The notes: generated by a model from the sequence alone, not told the origin. A stretch of 64,000 bases of DNA from Rhizobium sp. SSA_523 (GCF_030435705.1 NZ_CP129382.1:806001-870000), one strand, 5' to 3'; positions 1 to 8,738 are shown, counted from the stretch's first letter. A program made the numbers and translations.

Positions 1-69
1 CCAGCTGTTGACGTGGCAGCCATGCGGCCTTAGCCAAGCTGTCATCAGATGCAATGATCGGAGATAACC

Positions 70-201
70 ATGAACGAGCGCCGGCGAGACCTGTTTGATT
101 TCATCTATCAGACGAACATGATGACGGGCACTCTGCGTGCCATCCTGTTCTTCATCGGATTTGCGATCCTCGGCGGGACCTTCTTCTACCTGATCGGCTG
201 A
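70..201 (+). CDS. small single-pass membrane protein, 43 aa
   Basis: An ATG at 70 lies six to seven bases after a clear GGAG, and the frame stays open for 43 codons to TGA at 199-201. The protein has a charged N-terminus (MNERRRDLF), a short polar stretch, then one hydrophobic segment at about residues 25-42 with a glycine pair. This fits a small inner-membrane protein with its N-terminus in the cytoplasm. I do not recognise a named family. It is convergent with the next gene. The start is supported by the ribosome binding site; the function is unknown. Confidence 0.55.
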   Translation: MNERRRDLFDFIYQTNMMTGTLRAILFFIGFAILGGTFFYLIG

Positions 202-211
202 CCTTGGATCG

Positions 212-520
212 TCAGGCACCCTGATCCGCGGCGCTACGGCAGCCTGCCGGGACATCCTGTTCCGGGATGTCGGTGACGGAGCGCAAAAAGCGAATGGCAA
301 AGAGCGTCAGGCTCTCCGCCTGGGCTGCATCCCGCACCGGGTCAGCCCGCATGGCCTCCACCGCGGAGCGCAGTTCAAGCCGGCACCGGGTGCGGCCGAA
401 GGGTTCGATGCGGTCCGGTCGGCTCAGCAGAAGCAGCACGGCATCGAAGACGCGATCCTGTTCAGCGGACGGCAGTGACTGAAACCTCGTCGTGTTGAAC
501 CGCTGCGTATCCGTCATCAT
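212..520 (-). CDS. hypothetical protein, about 102 aa
   Basis: An open frame on the minus strand, convergent with the 43-aa membrane protein gene and separated from it by 10 bases. The predicted protein is soluble and looks helical in its middle part, with alternating hydrophobic and charged residues (for example VFDAVLLLLSRPDR and LTLFAIRFLRSV), which argues mildly for real coding. I see no motif, signal peptide or membrane segment. Methionines at 529, 520 and 517 are all possible starts and none has a good ribosome binding site. It could be a chance open frame in GC-rich DNA. Confidence 0.35.
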   Translation of the reverse strand: MMTDTQRFNTTRFQSLPSAEQDRVFDAVLLLLSRPDRIEPFGRTRCRLELRSAVEAMRADPVRDAAQAESLTLFAIRFLRSVTDIPEQDVPAGCRSAADQGA

Positions 521-600
521 CCCGCCCATCTGTGCCCGCTCTGGACCCCGATGTAAGCGATTCGATGGCGGTGAGAATTGCGTTATGTCAAATGCTGTTA

Positions 601-780
601 TGCTAAAATAGTTGGAGTCGCAGGCTGGCTCCCGCTATGCCTCTTGAATTCCCCGCGACCCGATGCCATCTAGCGATCATCACCCGTATCGACATCCTCC
701 TGTCCCGGCATGGCCGGACGTTCGAGAATGTCCGGGTTCGGAAGGGCGCTCCCCGCAAGGGTCGAGCGCCCTTTTCTATA
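601..780 (+). ncRNA. candidate small RNA, about 165 nt
   Basis: An extended minus-10 (TGC followed by TAAAAT at 604-609) predicts a start near 616. The transcript would contain a stable hairpin (stem 714-722 with 727-735, loop CGAG) and end at a near-perfect intrinsic terminator: stem GGGCGCTC 744-751 with GAGCGCCC 764-771, an inner CCC-GCAA-GGG hairpin and TTTT at 772-775. There is no convincing plus-strand reading frame between promoter and terminator. The stretch TCCTCCTGTCCC (about 695-706) is unpaired in my fold and resembles an anti-Shine-Dalgarno seed. I cannot assign it to a named sRNA family. It would be antisense to the 3' end of the hypothetical gene on the other strand. Confidence 0.45.
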
Positions 781-1188
781 TGTGGCATTGCTGGAGGAAA
801 AGCGCCGTCTTGCCGTTCCGGCTCTGTGGCGCACAAGGTCAAGATAGCGTTGCCGCAAGGTGGGTGAGTCGATGACCCCGGAAATCCAGTCTTCCAGCAG
901 GTCCTGCGCCGCGGGATCATCATCGAAATCTGCGCCGCGTTCGCGCAGGCGTGCAATCATGCACGCCGCAATGCCGCGCCTGTCTGTTGTCGTTGGCCTG
1001 TCTGGCTCTGGCCTGTCTGGCTCTGGCCCGTCTGTTACTGGCCCGTCTGTTACTGAACTGTCTGCTACGGGAATATCTGCCACTGGATGGAATGCCTTTC
1101 GCCTTGCATTGGCGAGATGGCCTGCGGGATGGGACGCAGGCGAAATCGCGCCATGCGGCGAAACGCGGATAGGCGTCAGAAGTTTCAT
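670..1188 (-). CDS. hypothetical protein with pentapeptide repeats
   Basis: An open frame of 172 codons. Residues about 34-64 are a proline/aspartate-rich linker of five-residue repeats (PVADI, PVADS, SVTDG, PVTDG, PEPDR twice). A compact part follows (MIARLRERGADFDDDP ... LLEDWISGVIDSPTLRQRYLDLV) that looks like a real small helical domain. A start at 960 would give only that domain (96 aa); neither start has a convincing ribosome binding site. The C-terminal 30 codons lie opposite the candidate sRNA and look non-conserved. Function unknown. Confidence 0.35.
   Translation of the reverse strand: MKLLTPIRVSPHGAISPASHPAGHLANARRKAFHPVADIPVADSSVTDGPVTDGPEPDRPEPDRPTTTDRRGIAACMIARLRERGADFDDDPAAQDLLEDWISGVIDSPTLRQRYLDLVRHRAGTARRRFSSSNATYRKGRSTLAGSALPNPDILERPAMPGQEDVDTGDDR
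744..776 (+). terminator. intrinsic terminator with nested GNRA hairpin
   Basis: Stem GGGCGCTC (744-751) pairs perfectly with GAGCGCCC (764-771). Inside it CCC and GGG close a GCAA tetraloop, and TTTTC follows directly. It is oriented for plus-strand transcription, where no protein gene precedes it, which is the main reason to propose a small RNA here. Confidence 0.75.
995..1084. repeat. 15-bp tandem repeat, six units
   Basis: Six consecutive 15-base units follow a core like GGCC(T/C)GTCTGnnnCT. Units 1 and 2 (995-1024) are identical, and units 3 and 4 (1025-1054) are identical; units 5 and 6 have diverged. A further partial copy sits just before, out of phase by three bases. Because the unit is a multiple of three it encodes a pentapeptide repeat in the minus-strand frame. 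The identical neighbouring pairs suggest recent slippage or duplication. Confidence 0.9.
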
Positions 1189-1265
1189 TCCCTGCGTGAA
1201 AATCTGCAGCGGGAAGGAGGGAAGGACAAAGGAGAGGGAGGAGGGCGAGTCAGATGGGCGGGACG

Positions 1266-1424
1266 TTACCAGCCGCCGGTATGACGCCAGTAAATCAGGA
1301 TAATGCCTGCCGCTGCAAAGATCGCCAGACGCGACAGGCTGCGGGACGTCAGCGAGCGTGGCGGCGCGGATTTTGCGACAGTGGCTTTTTCGATGCGCGG
1401 CTTCGATACGATTGTATTGGCCAT
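1266..1424 (-). CDS. small membrane-anchored protein, 52 aa
   Basis: The frame beginning MANTIVSKPR encodes a basic, serine/proline-rich N-terminus and one hydrophobic segment near the C-terminus (RLAIFAAAGIILIYW). This is typical of a small single-pass inner-membrane protein. The frame extends upstream to 1508, but the extension has no protein-like character and GGGTAG before 1424 could serve as a weak ribosome binding site. No family is recognised. Confidence 0.4.
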   Translation of the reverse strand: MANTIVSKPRIEKATVAKSAPPRSLTSRSLSRLAIFAAAGIILIYWRHTGGW

Positions 1425-1914
1425 TCTACCCGTCTTCTGATCGAGATCATGGATGACCGCGCGCCTGTCGAACGCGTCGGATGTCCAGGTGCCCTGCGGG
1501 CGGATCATGCGTCTTGCAGGCGCATTGAAGGCGCTGCACCACTGACATGGCGCAATATTTTCGCAAAACCAGTCCTAAGCAAGCGAATTTTCCAATCCGT
1601 GCCGTGTGGGCAGGACGGCATGGCATTCGCAGCGGCTCTGTTGCAAGGGAGTGACGCTCATCCACCGAGTGCCCCCGCAACGGGCATAAACTTTCCCGAT
1701 GCCTGGGGCCAAATCAGCCTGGCTCCGCTACCAGTGCAGGCGAATTGACGTGATTCCCCCGGGCGTAGAACCCGGCCCGTTTTCCGCCACGTTGAGCGGA
1801 GAAGCGGCTGGCGGAAGGCCCGGTGCGAACAGGATCGAACGCAATGCGGACGGATGCATGAGACAGCAGCGGGGCAAGAACCCGGCCAGCGATAGCGGGA
1901 CCACCAGGGTCCTG
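1425..1914. other. intergenic region, 490 bp, little visible structure
   Basis: Lies between the 52-aa membrane protein (minus) and the exported protein (plus), so it should hold divergent promoters. The one clear structure is a CCGGG/CCCGG hairpin around 1757-1773. Open frames here show no protein-like composition. I see no confident promoter. Confidence 0.5.
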
Positions 1915-2646
1915 ATGATGGGTGGCGCCATCAGTGACGCGCGGGCAAGGTCTGGCGCGGCTCGACGCGTCGGCTGCCGCCGGACCGGCCTTTCAGCGCT
2001 GGCTGGGCTGGCCGTGCTGACAGGCTTGCCGGCAGGGCTGGCGGCGCCGGCGATGGCCCTTGCCAATGAGGGGACGCTGATCTGGAATCCGACCAAGGCC
2101 TCCGATACCTCCTATCAGGCGCGGCTCGGTTCCCGCATTCCCGGCTATGCCTTTGCCTCGGCCGGCGTGGATGTCGGCCTGAACGCGCCCTCCAAGGGCG
2201 GCCGCATCGATGTGCCGGTCAAGCTGTGGGGACGCATTACGACCGAAGCCCTGCAGACCCCTGCCTATCAGCTGCGCCAGGATGTCGATCTCCATCTCGA
2301 TGCCCTGAACGGCCATGCCATGGTGAAGGTCAGCGATCGCGACGTGGAGATCCTCAGCGGCGATCTGACCTTGGAGCTGACCCGCGATGTCAGCCTGCGT
2401 TATGATGGTGCCGCTGCGGCGTGGCAGGGGGTCGATGTCCGCCAGTCTATCCGCTGGACGGTTCCGCAGCAGGGTACGTCCCTGACGGCGCAGGTGGGGC
2501 TGATCAACAATTTCCAGCGGCTTGGCGGCGGGGTGACGCTTGAGCAGAAGCTCGGGCCGGCCATCAGCGTGAAAGGCCAAGTCGGCCAGGCAGCGGGCGA
2601 AGATGTCACGGCCAGCATCAGCGCGCGCTATACGATGCGCTGGTAG
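1915..2646 (+). CDS. exported beta-rich protein of unknown function
   Basis: From the ATG at 1915 the product is 243 aa. After an arginine-rich n-region (ARRVGCRRTG) comes a long hydrophobic signal (LSALAGLAVLTGLPAGLA) ending in small residues (AMALA), so mature protein probably begins near NEGTLIWNP. The rest alternates polar and hydrophobic residues with many short strands (for example VDVGLNAP, LTLELTRDVSLRYDG, TASISARYTMRW) and ends in an aromatic residue, as in outer-membrane or periplasmic beta proteins. I do not recognise the family. An upstream ATG at 1858 is possible, but an AGGG at 1905-1908 favours 1915. Confidence 0.65.
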   Translation: MMGGAISDARARSGAARRVGCRRTGLSALAGLAVLTGLPAGLAAPAMALANEGTLIWNPTKASDTSYQARLGSRIPGYAFASAGVDVGLNAPSKGGRIDVPVKLWGRITTEALQTPAYQLRQDVDLHLDALNGHAMVKVSDRDVEILSGDLTLELTRDVSLRYDGAAAAWQGVDVRQSIRWTVPQQGTSLTAQVGLINNFQRLGGGVTLEQKLGPAISVKGQVGQAAGEDVTASISARYTMRW

Positions 2647-2730
2647 CATCCGGCATCGCATTGCCCCGTCCGGGGGTGCAGGCCCTGTCCGGGGTGGTGG
2701 AGACCCGTCGCGGTCTCCACCGTTTCGACC

Positions 2731-3510
2731 CTAGTGCAGGATCTGGCTGAGGAAGAGCTTGGTACGCTCGTGCTGCGGATTGTCGAAGAATTCGGCCGGC
2801 GCGTTCTGCTCGACGATCTGCCCCTGGTCCATGAAGATCACCCGATTGGCAACCTGGCGCGCAAACCCCATTTCATGGGTGACGCAGAGCATGGTCATGC
2901 CTTCCTCGGCAAGGCTCACCATGGTGTCGAGAACTTCCTTGACCATTTCCGGGTCCAGCGCCGAGGTAGGTTCGTCGAACAGCATGATCTTCGGCTTCAT
3001 GCACAGCGAGCGGGCGATGGCGACACGCTGCTGCTGGCCGCCGGAAAGCTGGCCGGGATATTTATGCGCCTGTTCCGGAATCTTGACGCGTTCCAGATAG
3101 TGCATCGCCACCGCTTCGGCTTCCTTCTTCGGCATCTTGCGAACCCAGACCGGCGCCAGCGTGCAGTTTTCCAGGATCGTCAGATGCGGAAAGAGGTTGA
3201 AATGCTGGAAGACCATGCCGACTTCCCGGCGGACCTCGTCGATCTTCTTCAGGTCGTTGGTCAGCTCGATATTGTCGACGATGATCTGGCCCGACTGGTG
3301 CTCTTCCAGGCGGTTGATGCAGCGGATCATCGTCGACTTGCCCGAACCGGATGGCCCGGCCACGACGATGCGCTCGCCGCGCATGACCGTCAGGTCGATA
3401 TCGCGCAGCACGTGGAAATCGCCGTACCATTTGTTGAGCTTGGTGATCTGGATGGCCACATCGGTGCTGGAAACCGGCATGGGCTGCTGCTGAGTTAAGA
3501 TTGCAGACAT
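2731..3510 (-). CDS. aapP: general L-amino acid ABC transporter, ATP-binding protein AapP
   Basis: ATPase subunit that powers uptake of a broad range of L-amino acids through AapQM. The 259-aa protein carries all ABC motifs: Walker [10 protein letters not shown] at residues 52-60, signature LSGGQQQR, Walker [13 protein letters not shown], and the switch histidine in CVTHEMG. It closely resembles polar amino-acid importers of the GlnQ/HisP type. It is last in the aapJQMP operon, 18 bases after aapM. Operon order and sequence make the assignment secure. In rhizobia this system imports many amino acids and also affects their efflux. Confidence 0.95.
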   Translation of the reverse strand: MSAILTQQQPMPVSSTDVAIQITKLNKWYGDFHVLRDIDLTVMRGERIVVAGPSGSGKSTMIRCINRLEEHQSGQIIVDNIELTNDLKKIDEVRREVGMVFQHFNLFPHLTILENCTLAPVWVRKMPKKEAEAVAMHYLERVKIPEQAHKYPGQLSGGQQQRVAIARSLCMKPKIMLFDEPTSALDPEMVKEVLDTMVSLAEEGMTMLCVTHEMGFARQVANRVIFMDQGQIVEQNAPAEFFDNPQHERTKLFLSQILH

Positions 3511-3528
3511 GGGTTCAATCCTATTCGT

Positions 3529-4683
3529 TTAATGCTTGTGGCCGGTGTCGAGATGCCGCTCCATGAAGAGCGAATAGCGGGACATGGCAAAGCAGAAGAT
3601 CCAGAAGACAAAGCCGGCAAAGACATAACCGGTCATCGGGGTAACCGGCGTCGACCAGTTGGCGTCCGACTGGTTGAGCGTCACGATGCCCAAGAGATCG
3701 AACATGCCGATAATGTAGACGAGCGAGGTGTCCTTGAAGAGACCGATGAAGGTGTTGACGATGCCGGGAATGACCAGCTTGATGGCCTGCGGCAGGATGA
3801 TCAGCCGCGTCTTCTGCCAATAGCTGAGGCCGAGCGAGTCGGCGCCCTCGAACTGTCCCTTGGGAATGGCCTGCAGCCCGCCGCGGATCACTTCGGCCAT
3901 ATAGGCCGAGGAAAACAGCGACACGCCGACCAGCGCCCGCAGCAGCTTGTCGAAGGTCCAGCCATCGGGGAGGAAAAGCGGCAGCATGACGCTTGCCATG
4001 AACAGGACGGTGATCAGCGGGATGCCGCGAATGACCTCGATGAAGAGGACGCACAGCATCTTGATGACCGGCATGTTCGACCGCCGCCCCAGGGCCAGCA
4101 GGATGCCGAAGGGCAGTGACACGGTAATGCCGAAGAAGGACAGGATCAGGGTGACCATGAGGCCGCCCCACAGCTGGGTTTCGACCGGCTGCAGACCGAA
4201 ACCGCCGCCCAGCAGGAAGAAGGCGATGACCGGCAGGACGATGAACAGCGCCAGGGCATTCCACCCCTTCAGCGGCGCCTTCGGCATCAGCATGGGGATC
4301 AGCAGGGCCACGAACAGCACCATGACCAGCATGGGGCGCCAATAAAGGTCGCGTGGGTAGCGGCCGAAGATGAACTGCTCGAATTTTGCCGAGACAAAGG
4401 CCCAGCAGGCGCCGGATTGGCCATCCGGCAGAACCCCGCCCTGCGACACCGTTGCGCAGGCCGTCCGGTCCGCGCCGCTCCAGGTCGCGTCGATGAACAG
4501 CCACTGGATGATGCCGGGCAGGGTATAGACGAGCAGTGCCAGCGCCAGGATCGTCATGATCGTGTCGCCAACCGTCGCGAAAAGATTGTGCCGCAACCAG
4601 TGGACCGGGCCGACCTGGCTCGATGGGGCCGGCTGGGCGGGCGCCATCTGCAGGCGCACGAAGGAAGAGTCGGTATGCGCCAT
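3529..4683 (-). CDS. aapM: general L-amino acid ABC transporter, permease AapM
   Basis: Inner-membrane permease subunit, 384 aa, of the HisM/GlnP class. It has several membrane segments, including an N-terminal one ([20 protein letters not shown]), and the cytoplasmic EAA-type loop that docks with AapP (near [19 protein letters not shown]). The conserved EVIRGIP motif is also present. AapM and AapQ are longer than ordinary HisM-type permeases because of an extra region between the N-terminal segments, as is usual for Aap. The start is one base after the aapQ stop codon and has GGAGAG six bases upstream, so translation is probably coupled. Confidence 0.95.
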   Translation of the reverse strand: MAHTDSSFVRLQMAPAQPAPSSQVGPVHWLRHNLFATVGDTIMTILALALLVYTLPGIIQWLFIDATWSGADRTACATVSQGGVLPDGQSGACWAFVSAKFEQFIFGRYPRDLYWRPMLVMVLFVALLIPMLMPKAPLKGWNALALFIVLPVIAFFLLGGGFGLQPVETQLWGGLMVTLILSFFGITVSLPFGILLALGRRSNMPVIKMLCVLFIEVIRGIPLITVLFMASVMLPLFLPDGWTFDKLLRALVGVSLFSSAYMAEVIRGGLQAIPKGQFEGADSLGLSYWQKTRLIILPQAIKLVIPGIVNTFIGLFKDTSLVYIIGMFDLLGIVTLNQSDANWSTPVTPMTGYVFAGFVFWIFCFAMSRYSLFMERHLDTGHKH

Positions 4684-4684
4684 A

Positions 4685-5887
4685 TTATCTCTCCACCAGG
4701 GCCATCTTGGCGTTGAACCAGTTCATGAACAGTGCGGTGGTGACGGAGATCGACAGGTAGATCACAAGCCACAGCGCGACGATTTCCACAGCCTGGCCGG
4801 TCTGGTTCAGCATGGTCCCGCCAACAGCCACCACGTCGGCAAAGCCGACGGCAACCGCGAGCGAGGAGTTCTTCGTCAGGTTCAGATACTGGCTGGTCAG
4901 CGGCGGAATGATGATCCGCATGGCCTGCGGGATGATCACCAGCCTTGTGGTGACGGAAGGCCGGATGCCGAGCGCGCTTGCCGCTTCCGTCTGGCCCTTG
5001 GGCACGGCCATGATCCCGCCGCGGACGATCTCGGCGATGAAGGATGCGGTGTAGAAGGACAGCGCCAGGAAGAGGGAGATGAATTCCGGGCCGATGGAAC
5101 TGCCGCCGGTCAGGTTGAAGCGCCCGGCGATCGGATAGTCGAAGGAGAGCGGCGTCCCGAGCGCGAGATAGGTCAGGGTGGGCAGGCCGATGATCAGGCC
5201 GACCGCCGTCCAGCCGGAGCGGAACTGCTTGCCGGTGGCGGCCTGGCGCCGACGCCCCCAGCGGAAGATGATGAACGATGCGACGACCGCCACGATGAAG
5301 GCGAGCCCGATCAGCCAGGCATCGCTGCCCCAGACGGCTCTCGGGAAGAAGAAGCCGCGATTGTTGAGATAGGAGAAGAGCGGCAATTCGATCGAATCGC
5401 GCGCTTGCGGCAGGACCGCGATCACACCCTTGTACCAGAACAGGATGACGAGCAGCGGCGGGATATTGCGGAAGATTTCCACATAGACCTGGGCCAGACG
5501 CGCGATCAGCCAGTTCCGCGACAGCCGCGCAATGCCGACGATAAAGCCGATGATGGAGGCCGTGATGATACCGAAGATCGCCACCTGCAGCGTGTTGAGC
5601 AGGCCGACGATCAGCGCGCGGCCATAGGTGGAATCGCTGCTATAGGGGATCAGGGTCTGGGCGATGTCGAAGCCGGCCCGCCCTTCCAGAAAACCGAAGC
5701 CGGACGCGATATTCGCCTTGGCCAGGTTGTTGATGGTGTTTTGCGTGATCGTCCAGACGAAGAGCGCGACGAGCGCGACGGTGAGCACCTGATAGAAGAT
5801 CCCCCGCACTTTGGGATCATAGATGAGCGATGATGTGGATGATCGTGGTTTTTGCTGTTTTGCCAAATTCAGCGCGAAGCCTGCCAT
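4685..5887 (-). CDS. aapQ: general L-amino acid ABC transporter, permease AapQ
   Basis: The second inner-membrane permease, 400 aa, pairing with AapM. The motifs are [17 protein letters not shown] and the EAA loop [21 protein letters not shown]. An N-terminal membrane segment around [14 protein letters not shown] is followed by a periplasmic part ([21 protein letters not shown]) typical of this family. It is separated from aapJ by 153 bases containing a strong hairpin, and is immediately followed by aapM. Confidence 0.95.
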   Translation of the reverse strand: MAGFALNLAKQQKPRSSTSSLIYDPKVRGIFYQVLTVALVALFVWTITQNTINNLAKANIASGFGFLEGRAGFDIAQTLIPYSSDSTYGRALIVGLLNTLQVAIFGIITASIIGFIVGIARLSRNWLIARLAQVYVEIFRNIPPLLVILFWYKGVIAVLPQARDSIELPLFSYLNNRGFFFPRAVWGSDAWLIGLAFIVAVVASFIIFRWGRRRQAATGKQFRSGWTAVGLIIGLPTLTYLALGTPLSFDYPIAGRFNLTGGSSIGPEFISLFLALSFYTASFIAEIVRGGIMAVPKGQTEAASALGIRPSVTTRLVIIPQAMRIIIPPLTSQYLNLTKNSSLAVAVGFADVVAVGGTMLNQTGQAVEIVALWLVIYLSISVTTALFMNWFNAKMALVER

Positions 5888-5903
5888 AGGCCGCTTTCCC
5901 TCT

Positions 5904-5951
5904 GTTCTTGCTCTTTTGAGCTTGTTCTTGGTTCTCGCTCATTCGAGCTTG
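5904..5951. repeat. imperfect 28-bp direct repeat
   Basis: GTTCTTGCTCTTTTGAGCTT (5904-5923) recurs 28 bases later as GTTCTCGCTCATTCGAGCTT (5932-5951), with four differences. It lies between the aapJ hairpin and the aapQ start, in the untranslated spacer of the operon. No role is evident. Confidence 0.6.
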
Positions 5952-5986
5952 TTGCTGCCCGTTACGGGTTCTGGTTCTCTGATACG

Positions 5987-6017
5987 TTGAAAGGCGAGGT
6001 TTACCCCCGCCTTTCAA
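5987..6017 (-). terminator. stem-loop between aapJ and aapQ, likely attenuator or mRNA stabiliser
   Basis: Perfect 10-bp arms TTGAAAGGCG (5987-5996) and CGCCTTTCAA (6008-6017) with an 11-base loop, about 25 bases after the aapJ stop. On the minus strand no long U-run follows, so partial termination or 3'-end protection is likelier than full termination. Such hairpins commonly keep binding-protein mRNA in excess over permease mRNA. Confidence 0.7.
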
Positions 6018-6040
6018 GTTTTCCATATCTGGAAAGGCGA

Positions 6041-7063
6041 CTAGCGGATCGGCGGAGCGTATTGCAGGCCGCCCTTGGTCCACAATGCGTTGAGGCCGCG
6101 CTCAATCTTGATCTGCGTTTCCGGGCCGAGGTTACGGGCGAAGACTTCGCCGTAATTGCCGACCATTTTCACGACATTGTAGGCCCATTCGTTGGAGACG
6201 CCGAGATCGGTGCCGATCTTGGTGCCTTCTTCGGAGCCGAGCATGCGCTTGATGTCCGGACCGCCGCTGGCCTTCATGTCGTCGATGTTCTTGGAGGTGA
6301 TGCCGAGTTCTTCGGCGCCCACCATGGCGTAATGGACCCAGCTGACGAGGTCGAACCACTGGTCGTCGCCCTGGCGAACGGCCGGTCCGAGCGGCTCCTT
6401 GGAGATGACTTCCGGCAGAACCATGTTGTCATCCGGGTTCTTCATCTTCAGACGTACGGCATAAAGGCCGGACTGGTCGGTGGTGTAGACGTCGCAACGG
6501 CCCGAATCATAGGCGCTCGTCGCATCGGCTTCCTTTTCGAAGACGACCGGATTGTACTGCAGGTTGTTCGCCTTGAAGTAATCCGCGAGGTTGAGTTCGG
6601 TCGTCGTACCCTGCTGAACGCAGACGGCTGCGCCGGAGAGTTCGAGAGCCGACTTCACGTTCAGGCTCTTCTTCACCATGAAGCCCTGGCCGTCATAGTA
6701 GTTGACGGTGCGGAAGTTGAAGCCGAGCGAGGTATCGCGGCTGACCGTCCAGGTCGTGTTACGCGTCAGGACATCCACTTCGCCCGACTGCAGGGCCGGG
6801 AAACGGTCCTTGCTGGACAGAGCGACGAACTTCGCCTTGGACGGATCGCCGAAGACGGCTGCAGCAATGCCGCGGCAGTAATCGACGTCGATGCCGGACC
6901 AGTCACCCTTGTCGTTGGGGTTCGAGAAACCTGGAATACCCTGGCTGACGCCGCAGGTCACAACGCCCCGTGCTTTCACGTCGTCAAGCGTGGCAGCGGA
7001 TGCAGCCGAGGCAGCGCCAAGAGCTGCCGCGCCAATCGCGGCTGACAGAATCGTCTTCTTCAT
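6041..7063 (-). CDS. aapJ: general L-amino acid ABC transporter, periplasmic binding protein AapJ
   Basis: Periplasmic solute-binding protein, 340 aa, that captures amino acids for AapQMP. A signal peptide is clear (MKKTILSAAIGAAALGAASAASA, split here only for description: basic MKK, hydrophobic core, cleavage after ASA), with mature protein starting ATLDDVKARG. The family core GVVTCGVSQGIPGFSNP, GIDVDYCRG and SSKDRFPALQ is present. The start at 7063 has GGGA four to five bases upstream; the longer open frame upstream lacks a signal. It is first in the aap operon and divergent from metC. Confidence 0.95.
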   Translation of the reverse strand: MKKTILSAAIGAAALGAASAASAATLDDVKARGVVTCGVSQGIPGFSNPNDKGDWSGIDVDYCRGIAAAVFGDPSKAKFVALSSKDRFPALQSGEVDVLTRNTTWTVSRDTSLGFNFRTVNYYDGQGFMVKKSLNVKSALELSGAAVCVQQGTTTELNLADYFKANNLQYNPVVFEKEADATSAYDSGRCDVYTTDQSGLYAVRLKMKNPDDNMVLPEVISKEPLGPAVRQGDDQWFDLVSWVHYAMVGAEELGITSKNIDDMKASGGPDIKRMLGSEEGTKIGTDLGVSNEWAYNVVKMVGNYGEVFARNLGPETQIKIERGLNALWTKGGLQYAPPIR

Positions 7064-7467
7064 TTTCCCAACCTTTGTCTGTTTTTTTAAATCGACCCAT
7101 AGTCCCGGCACCGCGCCTGTTTTCCTCGGTCGGCGGGGACCGCTCGCGTGAGGCCTCCCTGACGAGCTGGCCGTATCACAGTCGCAAATATGTGCAGGGT
7201 CAAGCCTCGCCTGAAAATTTTGCGCCTTAAATCAGACAAATTGTCGTTTACTGGTGATATATCAGGCAAAGCCTGCGTATTTGTGCAGGCGCTGATCAAG
7301 TCTTGACCACAGAGGACTGTGGATCGGCTTGCCGCAAGCCGGATTGTGACAGTATCGGCCTCGCCGTGACGGTTGGACGGCCACCGCATTCCTCATCCTG
7401 CCGGGTTGACGACCGCCACCGGCGGCTCCACAAAACAGCTGTTGTTTATTGGAAAGCCCGCCTTGCG
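7064..7467. other. divergent aapJ/metC regulatory region, 404 bp
   Basis: Besides the aapJ promoter candidate it contains two inverted repeats: GCCTGC/GCAGGC with an eight-base spacer (7271-7290) and CCACAG/CTGTGG with a four-base spacer (7307-7322). Either could be an operator. I see no riboswitch I can defend upstream of metC. Confidence 0.5.
7175..7203 (-). promoter_or_regulatory. candidate sigma-70 promoter of aapJ
   Basis: On the minus strand TTGACC (7203-7198), preceded by C to give the rhizobial CTTGAC form, is followed after 17 bases by TGTGAT (7180-7175). This is about 110 bases upstream of aapJ. The minus-10 is weak, so this is a candidate only. Confidence 0.4.
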
Positions 7468-8661
7468 ATGAAAAGACAGAAAACCCTCTCTCTCGACGAA
7501 TCCGGTCCGAATACCCGCCTTGCCCATCTCGGCCACGATCCGCAGGATTATTTCGGCTTCGTCAATCCTCCGGTCGTGCATGCCTCCACGGTCCTCTTTC
7601 CCGACAGCCGGACCATGGAAACCCGCGCCCAGCCCTATACATACGGGACCCGCGGCACGCCGACCACCGACGCCCTCTGCGAGGCGCTCAATGCTCTGGA
7701 GGGCGCGGCGGGAACCATATTGGTGCCGTCCGGCCTTGCCGCCATCACCGTTCCATTTCTCGCCTATCTTTCGGCCGGCGATCACGCGCTGATCGTCGAT
7801 TCGGTCTATTCGCCGTGCCGGCAATTCTGCGATACCATGCTGAAGCGCCTGGGCGTCGAGATCGACTATTACGATCCCGCTATCGGTGCCGGCATAGAGC
7901 AGCTCATCCGTCCCAATACGCGCCTCGTTCACACCGAAGCGCCCGGTTCGAACACGATGGAAATGCAGGATATCCGCGCCATCGCCGATGCGGCTCACCG
8001 CCATGATTGCGTGGTAACCATCGACAATACATGGGCAACGCCGCTCTTCTTCCGGGCGCTCGATTTCGGTGCGGACGTCTCCATCCATGCCACGACCAAA
8101 TATCCCTCCGGCCATTCGGACATCGTCATGGGATCGGTCTCGGCCAATGCCAGGCACTGGCCCAAACTGCTGGAGGCGCAGTTGACGCTTGGCATTTGCG
8201 GCTCGCCGGATGATTCCTATCAGATCCTGCGTGGCCTGCGCACCATGGGCGTTCGTCTGGCGCATCATCAGGCCAGCGCCTTGGAAATCGCCCGCTTCCT
8301 GGAGGCGCGTGAGGATGTGGCGCGGGTGCTGCATCCGGCGCTGGAGAGCTTTCCCGGCCACGCGATCTGGAAGCGCGATTTCAAGGGCGCCAGCGGCGTC
8401 TTTTCCTTCGTCCTGAAAGTCGACGCGCCCGAGCAGTTCAAGAAGAAGGCGCACGCCTTCCTCGACGCCCTGTCCTTCTTCGGGCTCGGCTATTCCTGGG
8501 GTGGCTATGAAAGCCTTGCCGTGCACGTCAATCTGCAGGACCGCACAATCTGCAAGGCGCCCAAGGAGGGGCCGGTGATCCGGCTTCAGATCGGTCTTGA
8601 GGATGTCGAGGATCTCAAGCGAGACCTTGAGAATGGCTTTGCCGCCGCCGCTGCCGTCTGA
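7468..8661 (+). CDS. metC: cystathionine beta-lyase
   Basis: PLP-dependent enzyme that cleaves cystathionine to homocysteine, pyruvate and ammonia in methionine synthesis. The 397-aa protein is the usual length for the Cys/Met metabolism PLP family. The PLP lysine is in SIHATTKYPSGHSD, and other family motifs are TYGTRGTPTTDAL, EGAAGTILVPSGLAA and TIDNTWATP. The C-terminal SFFGLGYSWGGYESL is characteristic of beta-lyases rather than gamma-synthases. The start at 7468 follows GGAA at a long distance, and upstream codons look non-coding. The neighbour order with aap is as in other rhizobia. Confidence 0.9.
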   Translation: MKRQKTLSLDESGPNTRLAHLGHDPQDYFGFVNPPVVHASTVLFPDSRTMETRAQPYTYGTRGTPTTDALCEALNALEGAAGTILVPSGLAAITVPFLAYLSAGDHALIVDSVYSPCRQFCDTMLKRLGVEIDYYDPAIGAGIEQLIRPNTRLVHTEAPGSNTMEMQDIRAIADAAHRHDCVVTIDNTWATPLFFRALDFGADVSIHATTKYPSGHSDIVMGSVSANARHWPKLLEAQLTLGICGSPDDSYQILRGLRTMGVRLAHHQASALEIARFLEAREDVARVLHPALESFPGHAIWKRDFKGASGVFSFVLKVDAPEQFKKKAHAFLDALSFFGLGYSWGGYESLAVHVNLQDRTICKAPKEGPVIRLQIGLEDVEDLKRDLENGFAAAAAV

Positions 8662-8688
8662 TCAGGTTCCGCATCCCATCACGCATCG

Positions 8689-8738
8689 CCTGAGGCGTGA
8701 CGCGCCGCACGAGGTTACGCCTCACGCGACGCCTCAGG
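8689..8738. terminator. bidirectional stem-loop between convergent genes
   Basis: CCTGAGGCGT (8689-8698) pairs with ACGCCTCAGG (8729-8738), extended by CGCG/CGCG after a two-base bulge, with an inner GAGG/CCTC hairpin. It lies between metC (plus) and the monooxygenase (minus) and covers the latter's stop codon. There is no T-run, but position and stability suggest shared 3'-end formation. Confidence 0.6.

Noticed and set aside
670..960. VbhA-like antitoxin domain in the small helical protein
   Set aside because: The GVIDSPTLRQRYL stretch only loosely resembles such domains and there is no Fic or toxin gene next to it.
7300..7467. SAM-II type riboswitch upstream of metC
   Set aside because: The element is known before alphaproteobacterial methionine genes, but I could not match its conserved core or pseudoknot here.
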